This document shows, piece after piece, positions 19,573-31,267 of a stretch of DNA of 64,000 bases. Made by a program: the position numbers and the translations under genes. Within the stretch, counting starts at the first letter, position 1, and every line of letters starts with the position of its first letter. This DNA comes from Ahaetulla prasina (taxonomy: Eukaryota; Chordata; Lepidosauria; Squamata; Colubridae): NCBI RefSeq assembly GCF_028640845.1, contig NC_080540.1, positions 137,482,420 to 137,546,419 on the forward strand. The letters run 5' to 3'. Under the pieces are notes generated by a model that worked only from the letters and a program-made list of their open reading frames with translations, did not search any database and had not been told where the DNA came from.

Positions 19573-20070
19573 GTATACTGCCGGCTCATATTTAAGTGAT
19601 CATCCACTTTGACTCCAAGGTCCCTGTTACTGTCTTTGAGCCAGGTTTTTGCCTAATCTGCACTTGTACCTTTGGCCATTTACCAAATCTGATTGATTGA
19701 TTGGACAAGTAAAGAAGAATAAATGGACAATTCTCACACTGGTAAGGTATGTGTAACATGAGGTCCTTTAATCTGCCTATAAATTATCTGCAGTTGAGCA
19801 ATAAGGCTGCTTTGCTGATGAAACCAAACTGCTTAAGGTGGTAAAATAAAAAATGGATTGTTAAGAATCTTGCCAAATGTGATGAATTAACTTCAAAATG
19901 GCAAGGGCAGTTCACTGTAAATAAGTATACAGTGACATATATTAGAATAAAAAAAAATTCCATATTTCATTAATGAGACCTGAGCTGGTAATGGCCAGGA
20001 AAGGGATCTTAGACTCATGGTAGACAATTCAATGAAAAAGTCAACCCACTGTGCAGCTCCTGTAAAACGT

Positions 20071-20117
<47 letters not shown>

Positions 20118-20690
20118 ATAAAAGAACACAATTCCGTGTTTGAAATTGGAATTGAGAATAGAACTTTCAATATAATAATGTTCTAATACATTTATATGTC
20201 AAGAACACGTTTGAAGAATCGTAGGCAGTTCAAGTTAGCAATCCAAAATGATGTTATAGAATTTGAAAAGCTGCAAAAATGACAACCAAACTGATTAATA
20301 GAGCAAAGCAGCTCCCTTATGAGAAAAGACTACAGCAATCACCAGCCAGGACTGTTTGGCCTTGAACCAAGGAAATAAGCATGCAGGGTGAGGGGAGACT
20401 AGCATGCAGGATGCTGTGAGTTTTTCTTCTTCTCTCACAATATATTAATTCAAAACCAGCTTCTGAATTAAAGGCAGAGAAACACGGGGCCAGCAAACTA
20501 CTTTGTTACACAGTGCATAGTTAAATTCTGGAATTCACTGCCAGCACTTGTAGTAATAGCAACCAGTTTAGATGGGATGGCTCAGGTTCGCAAGATTAGA
20601 TAATCAGTGACTACTAATGCTGATGACTGTTTATTACCTTTTGAATCACAGCCTGCTGTAATACCGACTGCTGGGAAGTGATAGCGGAGA
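19573..20690 (+). mobile_element. Decayed CR1-like LINE with (CA)n insertion
   Basis: TTTGCTGATGAAACCAAACT near 19,815 translates to FADETKL, a degraded FADDTKL RT catalytic block. Sequence near 20,530-20,560 corresponds to a WNSLP-type C-terminal block. A (CA)n run lies at 20,072-20,116. No frame survives. Confidence 0.5.
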
Positions 20691-20699
20691 GGGGTAATT

Positions 20700-21900
20700 T
20701 ATTTATTTACCGAATATCTAAGGTCATCGGACCCCATAATGATTCTAGGTGACGTACAATACTGAAAACAGTCAAAAACAATATAAAGAGGAAGGAAGGA
20801 GCACTAAAACACCCAACCTAAAGATAAACTATTCCATTAAGAGGCCCACTTGGTGGAAAAGGTAGGTAGGGACCCTGTGGATCTCTGGAGATGCTGCTAC
20901 CTGGACTCGATTGAATGAAACTGTTCAATGCAGGGACTCCGGCGCATGCTAATTCTGTTTGACAGTAAGGGCAGGCAGAAGCTACAGGAGATAAATGGTC
21001 CCTCAGATAACCAAAAGCCCCTTGCCATGAAGAGTTTTATAGCTGATCATCACTATTTTGAATTGTATCTGACAGCCAGCTGGTAACCATTGCAGCTCAT
21101 GGAAGCAGAAGAATTACATCATTGTGGCATAGCCATCATTTCCTGTGCTACTGCATTCTGGACCAGCCACAGTTTCAGAGGGGTAGATCCCGATAGAGTA
21201 TATGGCCATGGGTCTCCAAGTCCAACAATGGGTGCAATTGACCCATAAGAGAGCTTTGTGAAAAGAGCCCCTGGCCAAAACTACACTAGAGGTGGGTTTC
21301 AGTTCTGGAGAATCAGTAGTGGAAATTTTGAGTAGATCGGAGAACCGGTAGTAAAAATTCTGACTGGCCCCGCCCTCATTTATTCTCTGCCTCCCAAGTC
21401 CCAGTGATCGGGAAGAAATGGGGATTTTGCAGTAACCTTTCCCTGGAGTGGGGTGGGAATTGAGATTTTACAATATCCTTCCCTTGCCACACCCACCAAG
21501 CCACACCACGCCCACCAAGCCACACCCACAAAACCAGTAGTAAGAAGTTTTGAAACCCACCACTGACCTACACCCTGTTTTTCTGTGACAAGTATACAAG
21601 TCCAGCAAAGTTGAACACTTCCAAACAGAGGGACAATCTGGACCAGATGGTCCAAATAACCACAGCCGCTCAGTTTTCTTTGGGTCGATCCCCAGTCTAT
21701 TCCTCCCCATCCTGCCCCACAAAGCCTCCTGCCACTGGATCAAGGGTGAAAATATACTTGTGTTCTCCAAATATGCATTGTTGCCCATCCCATCGAGATA
21801 CACAGAATGCTGGACAAGGTGAAGCAATGGACGATTCAACCAAGGCCTTTAGAGAAGGGCCCGTTGAAGTTTCAGGTATACATCCACTCTAGATCAGATT
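20700..21900. mobile_element. Decayed LINE-like repeat split by a hAT MITE
   Basis: Starts at an ATTTATTTAC tail. It includes CTGGTAACCATTGCAGCTCATG and CATTCTGGACCAGCCACAG, phrases found in a common reptile LINE 3' region. A stretch at 21,632-21,700 resembles 42,893-42,960. The hAT MITE at 21,287-21,565 interrupts it. Confidence 0.45.
21287..21565. mobile_element. hAT-type MITE, 279 bp
   Basis: The ends are TAGAGGTGGGTTTCAG and GAAACCCACCACTG, flanked by AACTACAC (21,279-21,286) and ACCTACAC (21,566-21,573), 7 of 8 identical. Same family as 17,790 and 35,955. Confidence 0.82.
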
Positions 21901-22164
21901 CGGCTGCTAGCACAACACTGAAGCCAACCGTGTGTGTGGATGGGTGGGTGGGTGGGGAGTGGGCGACTGACCCTATTCTCGGTTGCGCGAAAAAGGCTGC
22001 AATCACAGGTTATTTAGCGTGACGTTCCGCAGAAGTCCTCCGAGTATACATTATGCATGAGGAGCGAAGGCTGCCAAGCCCAGGGCGCCAGCGACGGGAC
22101 GAAATTATTCCGCGTACTTTCTCACTTTCTCGTTCGTGGGCGGGCAAGACAGATTACGTGATTT

Positions 22165-22255
22165 TTCCTTCCTTCCTTCCTTCCTTCCTTCCTTCCTTCC
22201 TTCCTTCCTTCCTTCCTTCCTTCCTTCCCTCCCTCCCTCCCTCCCTCCCTCCCTC

Positions 22256-22318
<63 letters not shown>

Positions 22319-22320
22319 TC
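22165..22320. repeat. (TTCC)n-(CCCT)n-(TTTC)n polypyrimidine tract
   Basis: About 155 bp of pure pyrimidine on the + strand in three blocks: TTCC, CCCT and TTTC repeats. It lies immediately upstream of the CpG island. KERKKERK- and FLPSFLPS-type reading frames here are artefacts. Confidence 0.95.
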
Positions 22321-22659
22321 GACTTCTTGGCGTGAGGCGGCGCGCAAGAAAGCTGCCGGAGCGCCTGAGGTCTGACTGGGCTGTGGGCGGCGGGTGAAGG
22401 TGGGCGGCGCGCCGCGGTGCGCGCGTGTGGGCATTGCCTGACTCCCGTCCGTCCGCCCGCCCCGCCCGCCCCCCTTCGCTCCAGCCTCCTCTCTGACTCC
22501 GCTTCGCCTCCTGCCTGCCTGCTTTCCCCAGGCGGCGCTCCTTGAGGCAACCGCCAGGGCAGAGCAACGCGGAGCAGGCGGAGCTGGGGGCGGGTGGAGG
22601 CGGAGGCGTCTGCTGAGGGGGGTAGGGGGGGGCGGGATGCGCCCGGCCCTGAGAGGCGA

Positions 22660-22666
22660 TATAAAG
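22660..22666 (+). promoter_or_regulatory. TATA box of BAIAP2
   Basis: TATAAAG in GC-rich context, about 145 bp upstream of the start codon. It predicts transcription start near 22,690, in TCCCAGTCGC. A TATA box within a CpG island is a minority arrangement. Confidence 0.6.
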
Positions 22667-22689
22667 CGTCGCGCCTCTCCCAGTCGCTT

Positions 22690-22804
22690 CGCCTGCAACG
22701 TCCACGGATCTTAGCTCTGGTGGCGGCCGTCGCTCTCCCGCGCTCTCCGTGGAGCCCTGCGTCCTGACCAGTCTATGGTGTTTCCTGGAGCTCCCAGCAC
22801 CGTC
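22690..22804 (+). other. BAIAP2: Predicted 5' UTR of BAIAP2, with an in-frame upstream ATG
   Basis: Inferred from the TATA position; the exact start is unknown. An ATG at 22,775 is in frame with the main start with no stop between. It has T at -3 (weak) whereas the main ATG has G at -3. Initiation upstream would add ten residues (MVFPGAPSTV). Confidence 0.5.
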
Positions 22805-22852
22805 ATGTCGCGCTCGGAAGAGGTGCACAGGGTCACCGAGAATGTCTACAAG
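22805..22852 (+). CDS. BAIAP2: BAIAP2 (IRSp53/58) coding exon 1, 16 codons
   Basis: ATG at 22,805 starts MSRSEEVHRVTENVYK, ending exactly at AAG followed by GT (22,853-22,854). This matches the N-terminus of vertebrate BAIAP2, which in mammals reads SRSEEMHRLTENVYK after MSL. Here two residues after Met are missing and two conservative changes (M to V, L to V) are present. The paralogues BAIAP2L1 and BAIAP2L2 differ clearly at these positions. The protein is an I-BAR adaptor at the plasma membrane that couples Rac/Cdc42 to WAVE, Mena and other actin regulators in filopodia and dendritic spines. Exon 1 covers the first turns of I-BAR helix 1. The next exon should begin with a TIMEQFNP-like segment; I do not find it in the window. 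The donor is AAG|GTTAGA, with a non-preferred T at +3. Confidence 0.87.
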
Positions 22853-23160
22853 GTTAGAGAGGCGATCGTTTTCGGGAACAGGGTCGGGGGTCGGGCTCGA
22901 GTATCAGGCTGTGCCGCGCCCGTGGCGTTTGGAGCAACTTCCCGTCGCGTCCCGGGCTGCGCCGGAGTCCTTTTGGCCGTGGCGGGACTTTGGTGCACTC
23001 CTCCCGGCCGCGTCTGGCAGCGATGCCTGCTCGTTTTCCTTTGTGTGCTTTGCGGAGTGGCGGCGATCACCTGTTGCAGGGGCTTTTGTACCTTTCCTCG
23101 CTCGCACTTCTCACCCGGGACGCCCCCCCTCTTCCCCCGCTCTTCAGGTCGGGGTGGTCT

Positions 23161-26100
23161 TTACGCCCTGTCTTTTTCACCTTGAAGCAAATTCTGTTTT
23201 TCTTTTTTTTTTTAAAAAAAAAAACCGTAACCGAATAAATCGACTGTATCTTTCTTGGATTTTCCCGATTCTGCCGCCCAGCGCTTGGCTGGCTCGCTTT
23301 CTCTCTTGCCTTGGCATTGATCGTTTCGTAATTGCTAAAAAGAATATATAACCCAGTTCCACCTAAACTCCTTCGCGGCTTTTTTCTTTCTTTCTTCCTT
23401 CCTTCCTTGCGAGGTGGTGGTGCTGTGGAGACTTGATTGAAAGCCATATGTCTCCTGGGGCGAGGAGAGAATGTGTGCGCTTGTGTATGTGTGAGCGGTT
23501 CGCGGGTGTGTATGAGTTTCCTTGGGAAAAGGGGAGAGCGAACCATAAAGAACAGGCTAATTTGCCAAACAAGCGAGAAAGCAGCAACTCTAATTTCCTC
23601 TCTTAGAGCTCGTTTTTAGTATGGTGTATTTGTAGGTTTGCTTCCAAAGAATTCCAGTTTTTAGGCAAAGAACAGCGTTTAGCTTCTTCCTTCTACTTGG
23701 TTAATATCCACTGCATTGGTCTGAAGCTTTACTTGGTCTCTATCAGGTATTCCTGGGGAGGAAACACCATCCATTGATTTAAAATTATGATTGGTCCTCT
23801 TCCCTCTCTCTGCCTTTTTTGCCTCACCCCTGCCCTCTCCTTTGTAGCATCCAAATAGGGGAGAAATAGATTTTGCCCTTAAAAAGGGGTGGGAAAAGAT
23901 AGCTTATGTAAGAGTACAGGTGATTTGTATGTGGGAGTATTTTTTTTTAAAAAAATATTTTTTTGGTATTAAAATGAAAACCAATGTTCTACATTGGAAT
24001 TGTTGTTCTGGTTGGAAAATCCATTCTGGGGGGGAAAATGCTAAAGGACAGAAATAACCCCTCCCTTCATGTCAACACATACTTCCTGGTACATGATTCT
24101 GTGGTTAAAAAACAAAACAAAAACCTTCCATCCTTTCTTTGCTTTTGATGTGGTTTCTAATGGAATGCAATGATCTTAAAAAGGACTTCTGAATTCAGAA
24201 TTGTAAAAGTCCCAGGGCACTGGTAACATTACAGAATTGGATGCCTCTAAAAGCTGAGCTCTCTCTACATGATTGTAGGTATTTGTGGTTTCAGTAAGAA
24301 GCTGTTCTGAGGTTTCTGTGGAATAGAAAATGCTCCCCTTCTAAACTGTTTCTCTGCTAGGTGAAATCACTGTTCCCAGCATGGCATGTTAGTTGCATGA
24401 GTAGACATATTTTTTTCCTTTCAGTGGTGTCATTTTAATTTTTACATTATTGGGTTCATTGGTTGTATGTTAATTGGTATGACCAAGTCTTTAAGAAATA
24501 GGTTATTTTAAAAAGGAAGGTAGATTCATATTGGAACATAATTCTAGGAGGGCATAAGATGGCAATTACACAAAAGCAACCATTATTACACACATTGAAT
24601 TAATAGCTAGTTGGCTAGCATGCCATTCAAAAGCATTTATCCCTTAGTAAGCAAGGAACTGCTAATTCAGGTGGTTCTTCATGACTTATTTGCATGAAGT
24701 GCAATAATTTTGCTGCATTCCTAATCCAGTGCTACATGTAAATTGGCCTGTACTATTTACCACCTGCACATATGTCACATGCAGAAATCATAGCCTGAGA
24801 GCACAGATGGTGCTGTTGGGGGCGGAGGGGGGAAGAGGGTGAGAGAGAAAGAGAGCTGTTGATGGAAGTCTTCCAACACAATGTCATACTTGAAAGAACA
24901 AGTATACTTTCTATCTTGGGCGTGGAACCAAGTGTATTGGAGTTGGCATATGGTTGTTTGCCCTGATCCCCTTGTCCCTAATGTGCATGGGAACATTGGA
25001 GTAACTTCTGTGTTTTTGTTAAATGTTAGGGTGTGTACATTTGAAAACACTGGCCCTGGTTTCCAGTTACAGATACTGTACTCCAACAAGAAATATCATT
25101 AGGCCAGTAATTTGTTCTGTGTTAAATCTTTTTTTTTTCATATTAATGACTCTCTGAAATTTTTATCTCACAGACATCTTACTGGAAACTTTCTTTTAAA
25201 TTAATATGTTCTACTTCAGTAGACCCTGTGAACCACACTTAATCAAATCTTATTTAACTTAGGAATGTAATGCAGGCTGTCATGCATTAAACTAGATGTA
25301 GTTCCTGTGTTGTCTGGGGTCAGTCTCTGTTCCTTCATTTAAATTAGTATAACATTAAGTTATCTAGGAGAAGAATGAGGCATCTAAAGTATTAGATTCC
25401 CACCATTTAACCCTGTGTGATATTGAAAAGCATTCTTTCTTTTTGTTCTTTGTCAGAGCTTTTTTCGCCTATTTTGAAATAAAGTCATCCTTGGCCATTT
25501 TAGGTTCTATCTTTCAGCAAGACCTACTCTCCTCCCTTCCCTTCTTGTTTTTTTTAATGCACAAGTTTATGTACTGTAATTTTTGGATTCAAATAACTTT
25601 GAAAGCAGCACCCCAACGCAAGAATTGTTGAACAATATCTGCTCCCTGCAACAAGGAGGGAAATGCTTTTTAAAATAGTGGATTCAGAGCTCTTGAAACC
25701 CATTGTGCAAAGTTAGTTTTCAAAAGGACTTAATTTTATCATGATTAACACCATATATTCATGTTTTGGTAGAATCCAGTCATAGAGGGGCATACATTGT
25801 TTTGGTTTTTATAGAAGATAGAAATACTTTTGAGTTAATGCTTAAGATCTATGCAGTTTTCTTCGTAGCTCTGCCTTCTCGTGGAAAGTTTCTTATCTGC
25901 AAGTCTGGGATTTCCGAGTGGTCCTCTATCTAAGGACAATCAAAGTTGGCCTTGTTTAGCCCTGTAAGTCACAACAGGGTGCCGCCTATGGTTTTTAATG
26001 CCATAGTCCTAAATAGTTTCATTATATTTGTAATAAGGGCTGTTAGTTATCATTTGAAACTTATTGAAAGATAAATATAGACCTGATTACAGTTGTGTTG

Positions 26101-26340
26101 ATACAGTACTTGGAGAAGCTTCCCTGGTCCAAGGGCTGGATTTACACACCATGCTAAACCAGTAATAGGCAGTCTTTTGGTTGCCATTGGCTACCTTTAA
26201 TACCTTCAATGAGTTTAAATGGAGTGGCTCTAGCAATCATGCCAAATGGATATGAATGGTTTGTGCATGGAGGAAGAATCAGAATTTACCATTCTCCCCC
26301 CTCCCCCCCCCACCAGATTTGGGTTGCCAGCCCTTCAGAG
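23161..26340. other. Repeat-poor proximal intron
   Basis: Mostly unique-looking AT-rich sequence with short homopolymers (T/A palindrome at 23,205-23,224 and 23,941-23,965). No coding, RNA gene or transposon ends were identified. Confidence 0.45.
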
Positions 26341-26341
26341 T

Positions 26342-26590
26342 AGATTAGATTAGGTCACTGCTTGTCAAGCACCAGGGAAATCAGGAGATCCAGGCTGTTC
26401 CAATGGGTATAAAGATTTAGTGCAAGCTTCAGCTCTCTGCAAGAATCTGAACTACTAAGGACCCAAGTAAATTGGCAGTAGATAAGAGTAGAAGGTGGGC
26501 CAGAATTAGATCTCTTTGTGGGTGTAAAGAGACTCATGACTGATGACATCTTTGACCTCCCCCTGGGGCTCAGGCTGGTCATCTCCTACA
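26342..26590. repeat. LTR-like interspersed repeat, copy 1
   Basis: Contains TGTCAAGCACCAGGGAAATC, AAATTGGCAGTAGATAAGAG and a later TTAGATCTCTTTGTGG block. The same blocks recur in order at 63,385-63,665. The TG-starting edge and lack of coding suggest a solo LTR, but no matching CA edge or duplication was confirmed. Confidence 0.4.
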
Positions 26591-27405
26591 CTGCTATTTC
26601 TATTACAAAGCTACAATAACAGACTCTTTCAAGGCTGAATGTACTTCCCTTCCCTTCTCTCTCTTTTTTTTTATTTTCAAGGAGGTCTTTCTTGTCTGAA
26701 ACATTTGCTTAGGTTCCATTACTGCCCTGGACTATGTCCTCTTTTATGTGACCGTTGGCTTGGTAGCAGCTCTTCTTTGTTCCTGTTCCTGAAGGCCATT
26801 CCTTCTGACTTTACAGCAGTTTGTGATTTTTTTTTCCTTTATTAGCCAAAGTCTGTTTTAGGGATTACACTCCCCCTCAAAATTGGTAGAAGATTATAGT
26901 GTTGTTTGGGACAATGACATGTTACCCTTTTCTACACTAAGGCAGTACTTGTCCACACCTGGTTTATCCAACAAGCTCTAATGGCTTAAACCAGAATGGC
27001 AGAAGTCAGCTCAAAGCAGAGTACAATGCATGTACACTATCAGGGTGATTTGTAAACCATGTATTACAGTTTAGCAATGACTCACTGTTTCTCCTTGCAA
27101 GGGTTTGCTGAGTATGCAGCCACAGCAATGGACCCTAAGATTCTGCAGAGCTGCACAGTGCTGCATCCCTCACCACTGGCCATGCCAGCCTAGGCAGCCA
27201 GTTGGGAGTTATATCAAGTAGAAATAATTCCATGTGCTGCATGGTATAGGTCTCCATTTGCTTAAGCATTAAGAAACAGCAACTGTTCTCATGCTGCAGT
27301 GGAATATGTTTGGCAAGCAAGATAAAAGGTATCCCTGTCTTCTGTGTTAGGTGCAAATTATTAAATTTATCTCTAAATCAAAACTGTGTAATAATAGGTT
27401 GCTGC
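26591..27405. other. No gene recognised
   Basis: Unique-looking intronic sequence. Confidence 0.4.
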
Positions 27406-27409
27406 ACTG

Positions 27410-27720
27410 AAATAACAAAATAACAGAGTTGTAAGGGAACTTGGAGGTCTTCTGGTCCAACCCCTTGCTCAGGCAGGAAACCCTACACCATTTCAGATAA
27501 ATAGTTGTCCAATTTCTTCTTAAAAACCTCCAGTGTTGGAGTACCTACAACTTCTGGAAGCAAGTCGTTCCACTGGTTAATTCTTCTAACTATAATTCTT
27601 CTATATTTCTTAGTATTGTAAATATCCCTTTTTTAACTGTAGGAAAAAATAATTGGAAATGCCCATCGTAGTTCTTAAACTTTCTTCCTGGCATATCCAC
27701 TGTTTATATCTACTCCATGC
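27410..27720 (-). mobile_element. CR1 LINE 3' end, minus orientation
   Basis: GTTGTAAGGGAACTTGGAGG, followed by CTTCTGGTCCAACCCC, is the reverse complement of the CR1 3' UTR. It continues into the reverse complement of the same ORF2 C-terminal block seen at 17,530-17,640. Confidence 0.85.
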
Positions 27721-28300
27721 CTTTTTATTTATTTATTAGTTTGTCAAGCATGTACAAGATAGCAGGTATGAATATGAACATGGACATAAATGAGGGAAAT
27801 GAATACAAATAAATGGGGACAGTAGGACAGGGACGGTAGACACACTGGTGTGCTTATGCATGCCCCCTTTATGGACCTCTTAGGAATGGGGTGAGGTCCA
27901 CGGTAGACAGTTTAAGGTTGAAGCTGTGGGGGTTTGAGGATGTAACAACGGAGTCGGGTAGAGCATTCCAGGCGTTGACCACTCTGTTGCTGAAGTTGTA
28001 TTTTCTGCAATCGAGTTTGGAGCTGTTTACCTTGAGTTTGTATCGATTGTTTGTCCATGTATTATTGAAGCTGAAGAACTCATTGACAGGTAAGACATTG
28101 TAGCAGACAATTTTGTGTACTGTGCTTAGATCAGACCACAGGCGGCGCAGTTCCAGATTGTCCAAGCCCAAAATTTCAAGCCTGGTGGCATAAGGGGTTC
28201 TATTGTGAGGAGTGGAGTACTCTTCTTGTGAAATATCTCTGGACCCACTCATGGATTCAGCCAACAGCCAAACTAAACTAAGATTTAACGTTGACTGGTA
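27721..28300 (-). mobile_element. Non-LTR retrotransposon 3' end with intact 131-codon RT tail
   Basis: A TTTATTTA tail at 27,722-27,738 marks the 3' end, so the element runs on the minus strand. The frame 27,869-28,264 reads LGLDNLELRRLWSDLSTVHK, then the NRYKLKVNSSK and NRVVNAWNALPDSVVTSSNP blocks. This is the C-terminal end of CR1/Jockey-superfamily reverse transcriptases. It is a different family from the adjacent CR1. The frame is uninterrupted to its stop, suggesting a fairly young but 5'-truncated insertion. The M at 28,264 is internal, not a start. Confidence 0.75.
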
Positions 28301-31130
28301 GAGTTTGACAGAGAAGCAGTCGAACTGCTCACATCTTGTTTACTTGCTATGTTATTTCACCCTGCACTTAATCTCCTGCACAGCTGTGGTCAGCTTGCTC
28401 ACTTTCCAGTAGTATCTTCCACAGTAATGGGTTTGATCCTCAGAGGTGTGATTGTAGCAGTACAAAAGAAGAAAGTTGTATATATGCCTCAAATGAGCCT
28501 TAAATAATCTTGTGAATGAAATTGCCTTCCTTCTTTTGACATTCTAAGGATCAGCCTGATAGTAGTATTCTTTGACTTGTTTTAAGAATACATATATGTA
28601 GCTGGTCTTTCTCATTATTTGGTTGTTGTTGCTGTTTTGCTGCCTTTCATGGAAAACTATTGAGATGGGGATGTTACTTATGGGAATATCTTTGATTTAT
28701 TAAAATCTAGCATTAGTAAAGTGCATAAAGTATTCAGAGTGTTCTTTGTACATTTTATCTGCAGTTCTTATGACAGACCAGTAAAAATAAATCAAAATTC
28801 TTTAGCTTACATTGCAAAAGATAAAGGCCAAGAAAGAGATAGAGGTAAGGTTGAAATGAGGTCTCAATATTGACTTTCTAGCAGAAATATTTACACTGCC
28901 GGTAGGCCTCTCAATAGATCGCTGGGCTGTATGGTGTTTAACTATAACTCCTATAATTTCCATCAACAAAGAAACCAAACATTTCTTGAATTTATGTGAG
29001 TTACAATCCAATATACTGTAGTTGGAAGGCACTAAGTCAGGCAAGGCTGTCTTAGATCATTGAACCAAGTTAAGAAATCTCATGGTAAATCTGCTTTTTC
29101 ACAGCAGGAAGTTTGGTTTTTACAGATTTGTTTTAAGCACAGTTAAAAGTTGAAGTGATGTGACTAATACAATGCTAAACTGCAAACCAGGATTTGTACA
29201 TCATAAAGGCTGGTTTATAATCCTACTAATCCAAATAAGTCACGTTATGTTTAGTGCAGATATCTACCCACTTCTGTAAGCCTCTAGCATTGCAGTAGAC
29301 TTTATGTGACAGGTCAAGGCCACATTTTAAAAGTGAAGGTACTGCAGCCTACTTGTTTTAGTATGATGTATGAACTCAGCCTTGTGGCTCGGTAATCATT
29401 GTTTCTTGGGATGAGTTCATACATCATGTTAAGCCAATAACTAACAGATCATATCATATGTTTGCCTGATATATTTAAATCACTCCAGTTGGTACACTGC
29501 ATTATCTTATCTCCCTCCCTCATAATTCCTTAGTAAGAGTTGGTGACTTTTCTCATTAAGATATTCAGGAATGTTCCCATCCCTGCTCCCCCCCACCCCA
29601 TTTTTGATCACTGCCCAATAGAAATGGCAGCTTCTTTGCCATGTAACCAAAGAAAAGCTATTGACCATGGTTAAGGATCTAGACAAGATGGAGTTAAGGC
29701 AGCACATGTCTTAATGTTAACCAACTACAATGGTTTAACATGTTATATGAATAATGGCTTAGTTTTATGGGAGAACCAGACTGATTCGGAAAAGCATTAA
29801 TTTTTTTAACACCCCCGCAAGCCTAGTTTAAAATTTGATCTCAGCAGTACCCTTATTTATTAAATCATATTTTATCCCAATTTATAAAAGTATTTGAAAC
29901 GGGAAGTTACGTTGTATTATATGTTCCTTAGTAGCAGCCAGAACTGCACTGGTAACATGTGCTGAGGATGAGCAGGATGGCTGAGGATTAGGAGTGCCTG
30001 AGCTGTACAAACAGGAAGGGAGATGAGCCTGAAGAAGGAAATTGCATTTGCCAGTTCTCCAAAATCAAACATGCTGGCCATGGCTTCTGAAGCTGGCCAT
30101 GGTTACTGCTGCTGCTGCTGCTACTGCTGCTGCTGAGATTGTTGTCTCTCAAAGAGCTCCACTGATGGCACATTTTCAGGAAATGTAACTTTCTCTGGGA
30201 GTTCAGGCACAGTGTTATTGTGAGTTTGCTTGCTCTTTGCTGTATCGATAGATGCATGTTTCTATGAATAGTTTGCTTCATTCTCTTCAAAGAGATGAAG
30301 GTGTGGTGGAAGTAGTGCTTAAGGCTCCCCTATTTTGAAAGAAGGAGGGAAAGCAAATGGGATCTCCACATATAGGACACGCTGGTCTCTACTGGACTTA
30401 ACTTTGTACACAAAGCAGCTGCTTAATAAGGTTCCTTCAGGTATCTCCGCTTACCTGGATTATAAGCGTCGTTGAACTCTGTTGTGCTGTCAAGCTATCT
30501 ACAGCTTTTTCAGTCTGAAAGATTTCCTGCCAAATTAAATTTGCTGCCGCTGGAAGATTTAGCAAAATAAGAATTTAACCTTATCATGCAAGAAAATAGC
30601 AAAGCGACCATTGCTGCATATTATTATCCAGTGGCTGGATTTGGACAGAGGACTAAAGCAAAATAATGGCTTTTTTGGAGTTTGCTTATAGCCAGAACCC
30701 AATTGATTTTATTAAATATAGTTAAACCATACCTTAAAGCAATATATGAATTCAGGAAATATATAATACAATCTCTTTTTCCCCTGACCTGACTTTTCTT
30801 TTCAGCTTACTGTGAATGATTAAATAGCAATAAAGAGTTTCTTGTTATGCCACTAGCATACATACCTTAAGTTGCATATAAGAAAGTACAGTTTCTGCAG
30901 GAATCCTATGTGAGGCTTTGCTCAGCACATACTGTAACTCCGTCTATTTTCTGGGAACAGCTAAGAGGGGGAAAAATTCAATAAAGGACAATTTAAGCTA
31001 GCCTGATGATATTCAGATGTGCCTTTGGTCATGCCAGCTGAAAATGTTGTGAAATGTAATTTTAACAAATCTGGGGTGGGTGGGGGAACCAGATGGAAGA
31101 GAGGAAAGAAAGGGTGTTCATGGCTGTCTG
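28301..31130. other. Repeat-poor intron with a CTG/CAG trinucleotide run
   Basis: Mostly unrecognised sequence. A (CTG)n run interrupted once by CTA lies at about 30,104-30,135. No exon or RNA gene was found. Confidence 0.45.
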
Positions 31131-31140
31131 TTATATAGGC

Positions 31141-31267
31141 CAGGGGTCTCCAACCTTGACAGCTTTAAGACTTGTGGACTTCAACTCCCAGAGTTCCTCA
31201 GCCAGCTTTGCTGACTGAGATATTCTGGGAGTTGAAGTCCACAAGTTGCTAAGGTTGGAGACCCCTG
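31141..31267. mobile_element. Palindromic hAT MITE, 127 bp
   Basis: The ends CAGGGGTCTCCAACCTTG and GGTTGGAGACCCCTG are near-perfect inverted over most of the length. Perfect duplications ATATAGGC lie at 31,133-31,140 and 31,268-31,275. Confidence 0.9.

Larger units (their letters stand above)
22320..23160. promoter_or_regulatory. CpG island at the BAIAP2 promoter
   Basis: Dense CpG and high GC, unlike the AT-rich surroundings. GC-box sequences occur at 22,454-22,473 (CCCGCCCCGCCCGCC), 22,586-22,594 (GGGGGCGGG) and 22,626-22,635. The island spans the TATA box, 5' UTR, coding exon 1 and the start of intron 1. Confidence 0.85.

Noticed and set aside
22053..22828. ORFs of 114-224 codons with FLPSFLPS or KERKKERK repeats
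   Set aside because: They translate the TTCC/TTTC repeat and GC-rich promoter DNA; no start context or family match, and antisense ones face away from the gene.
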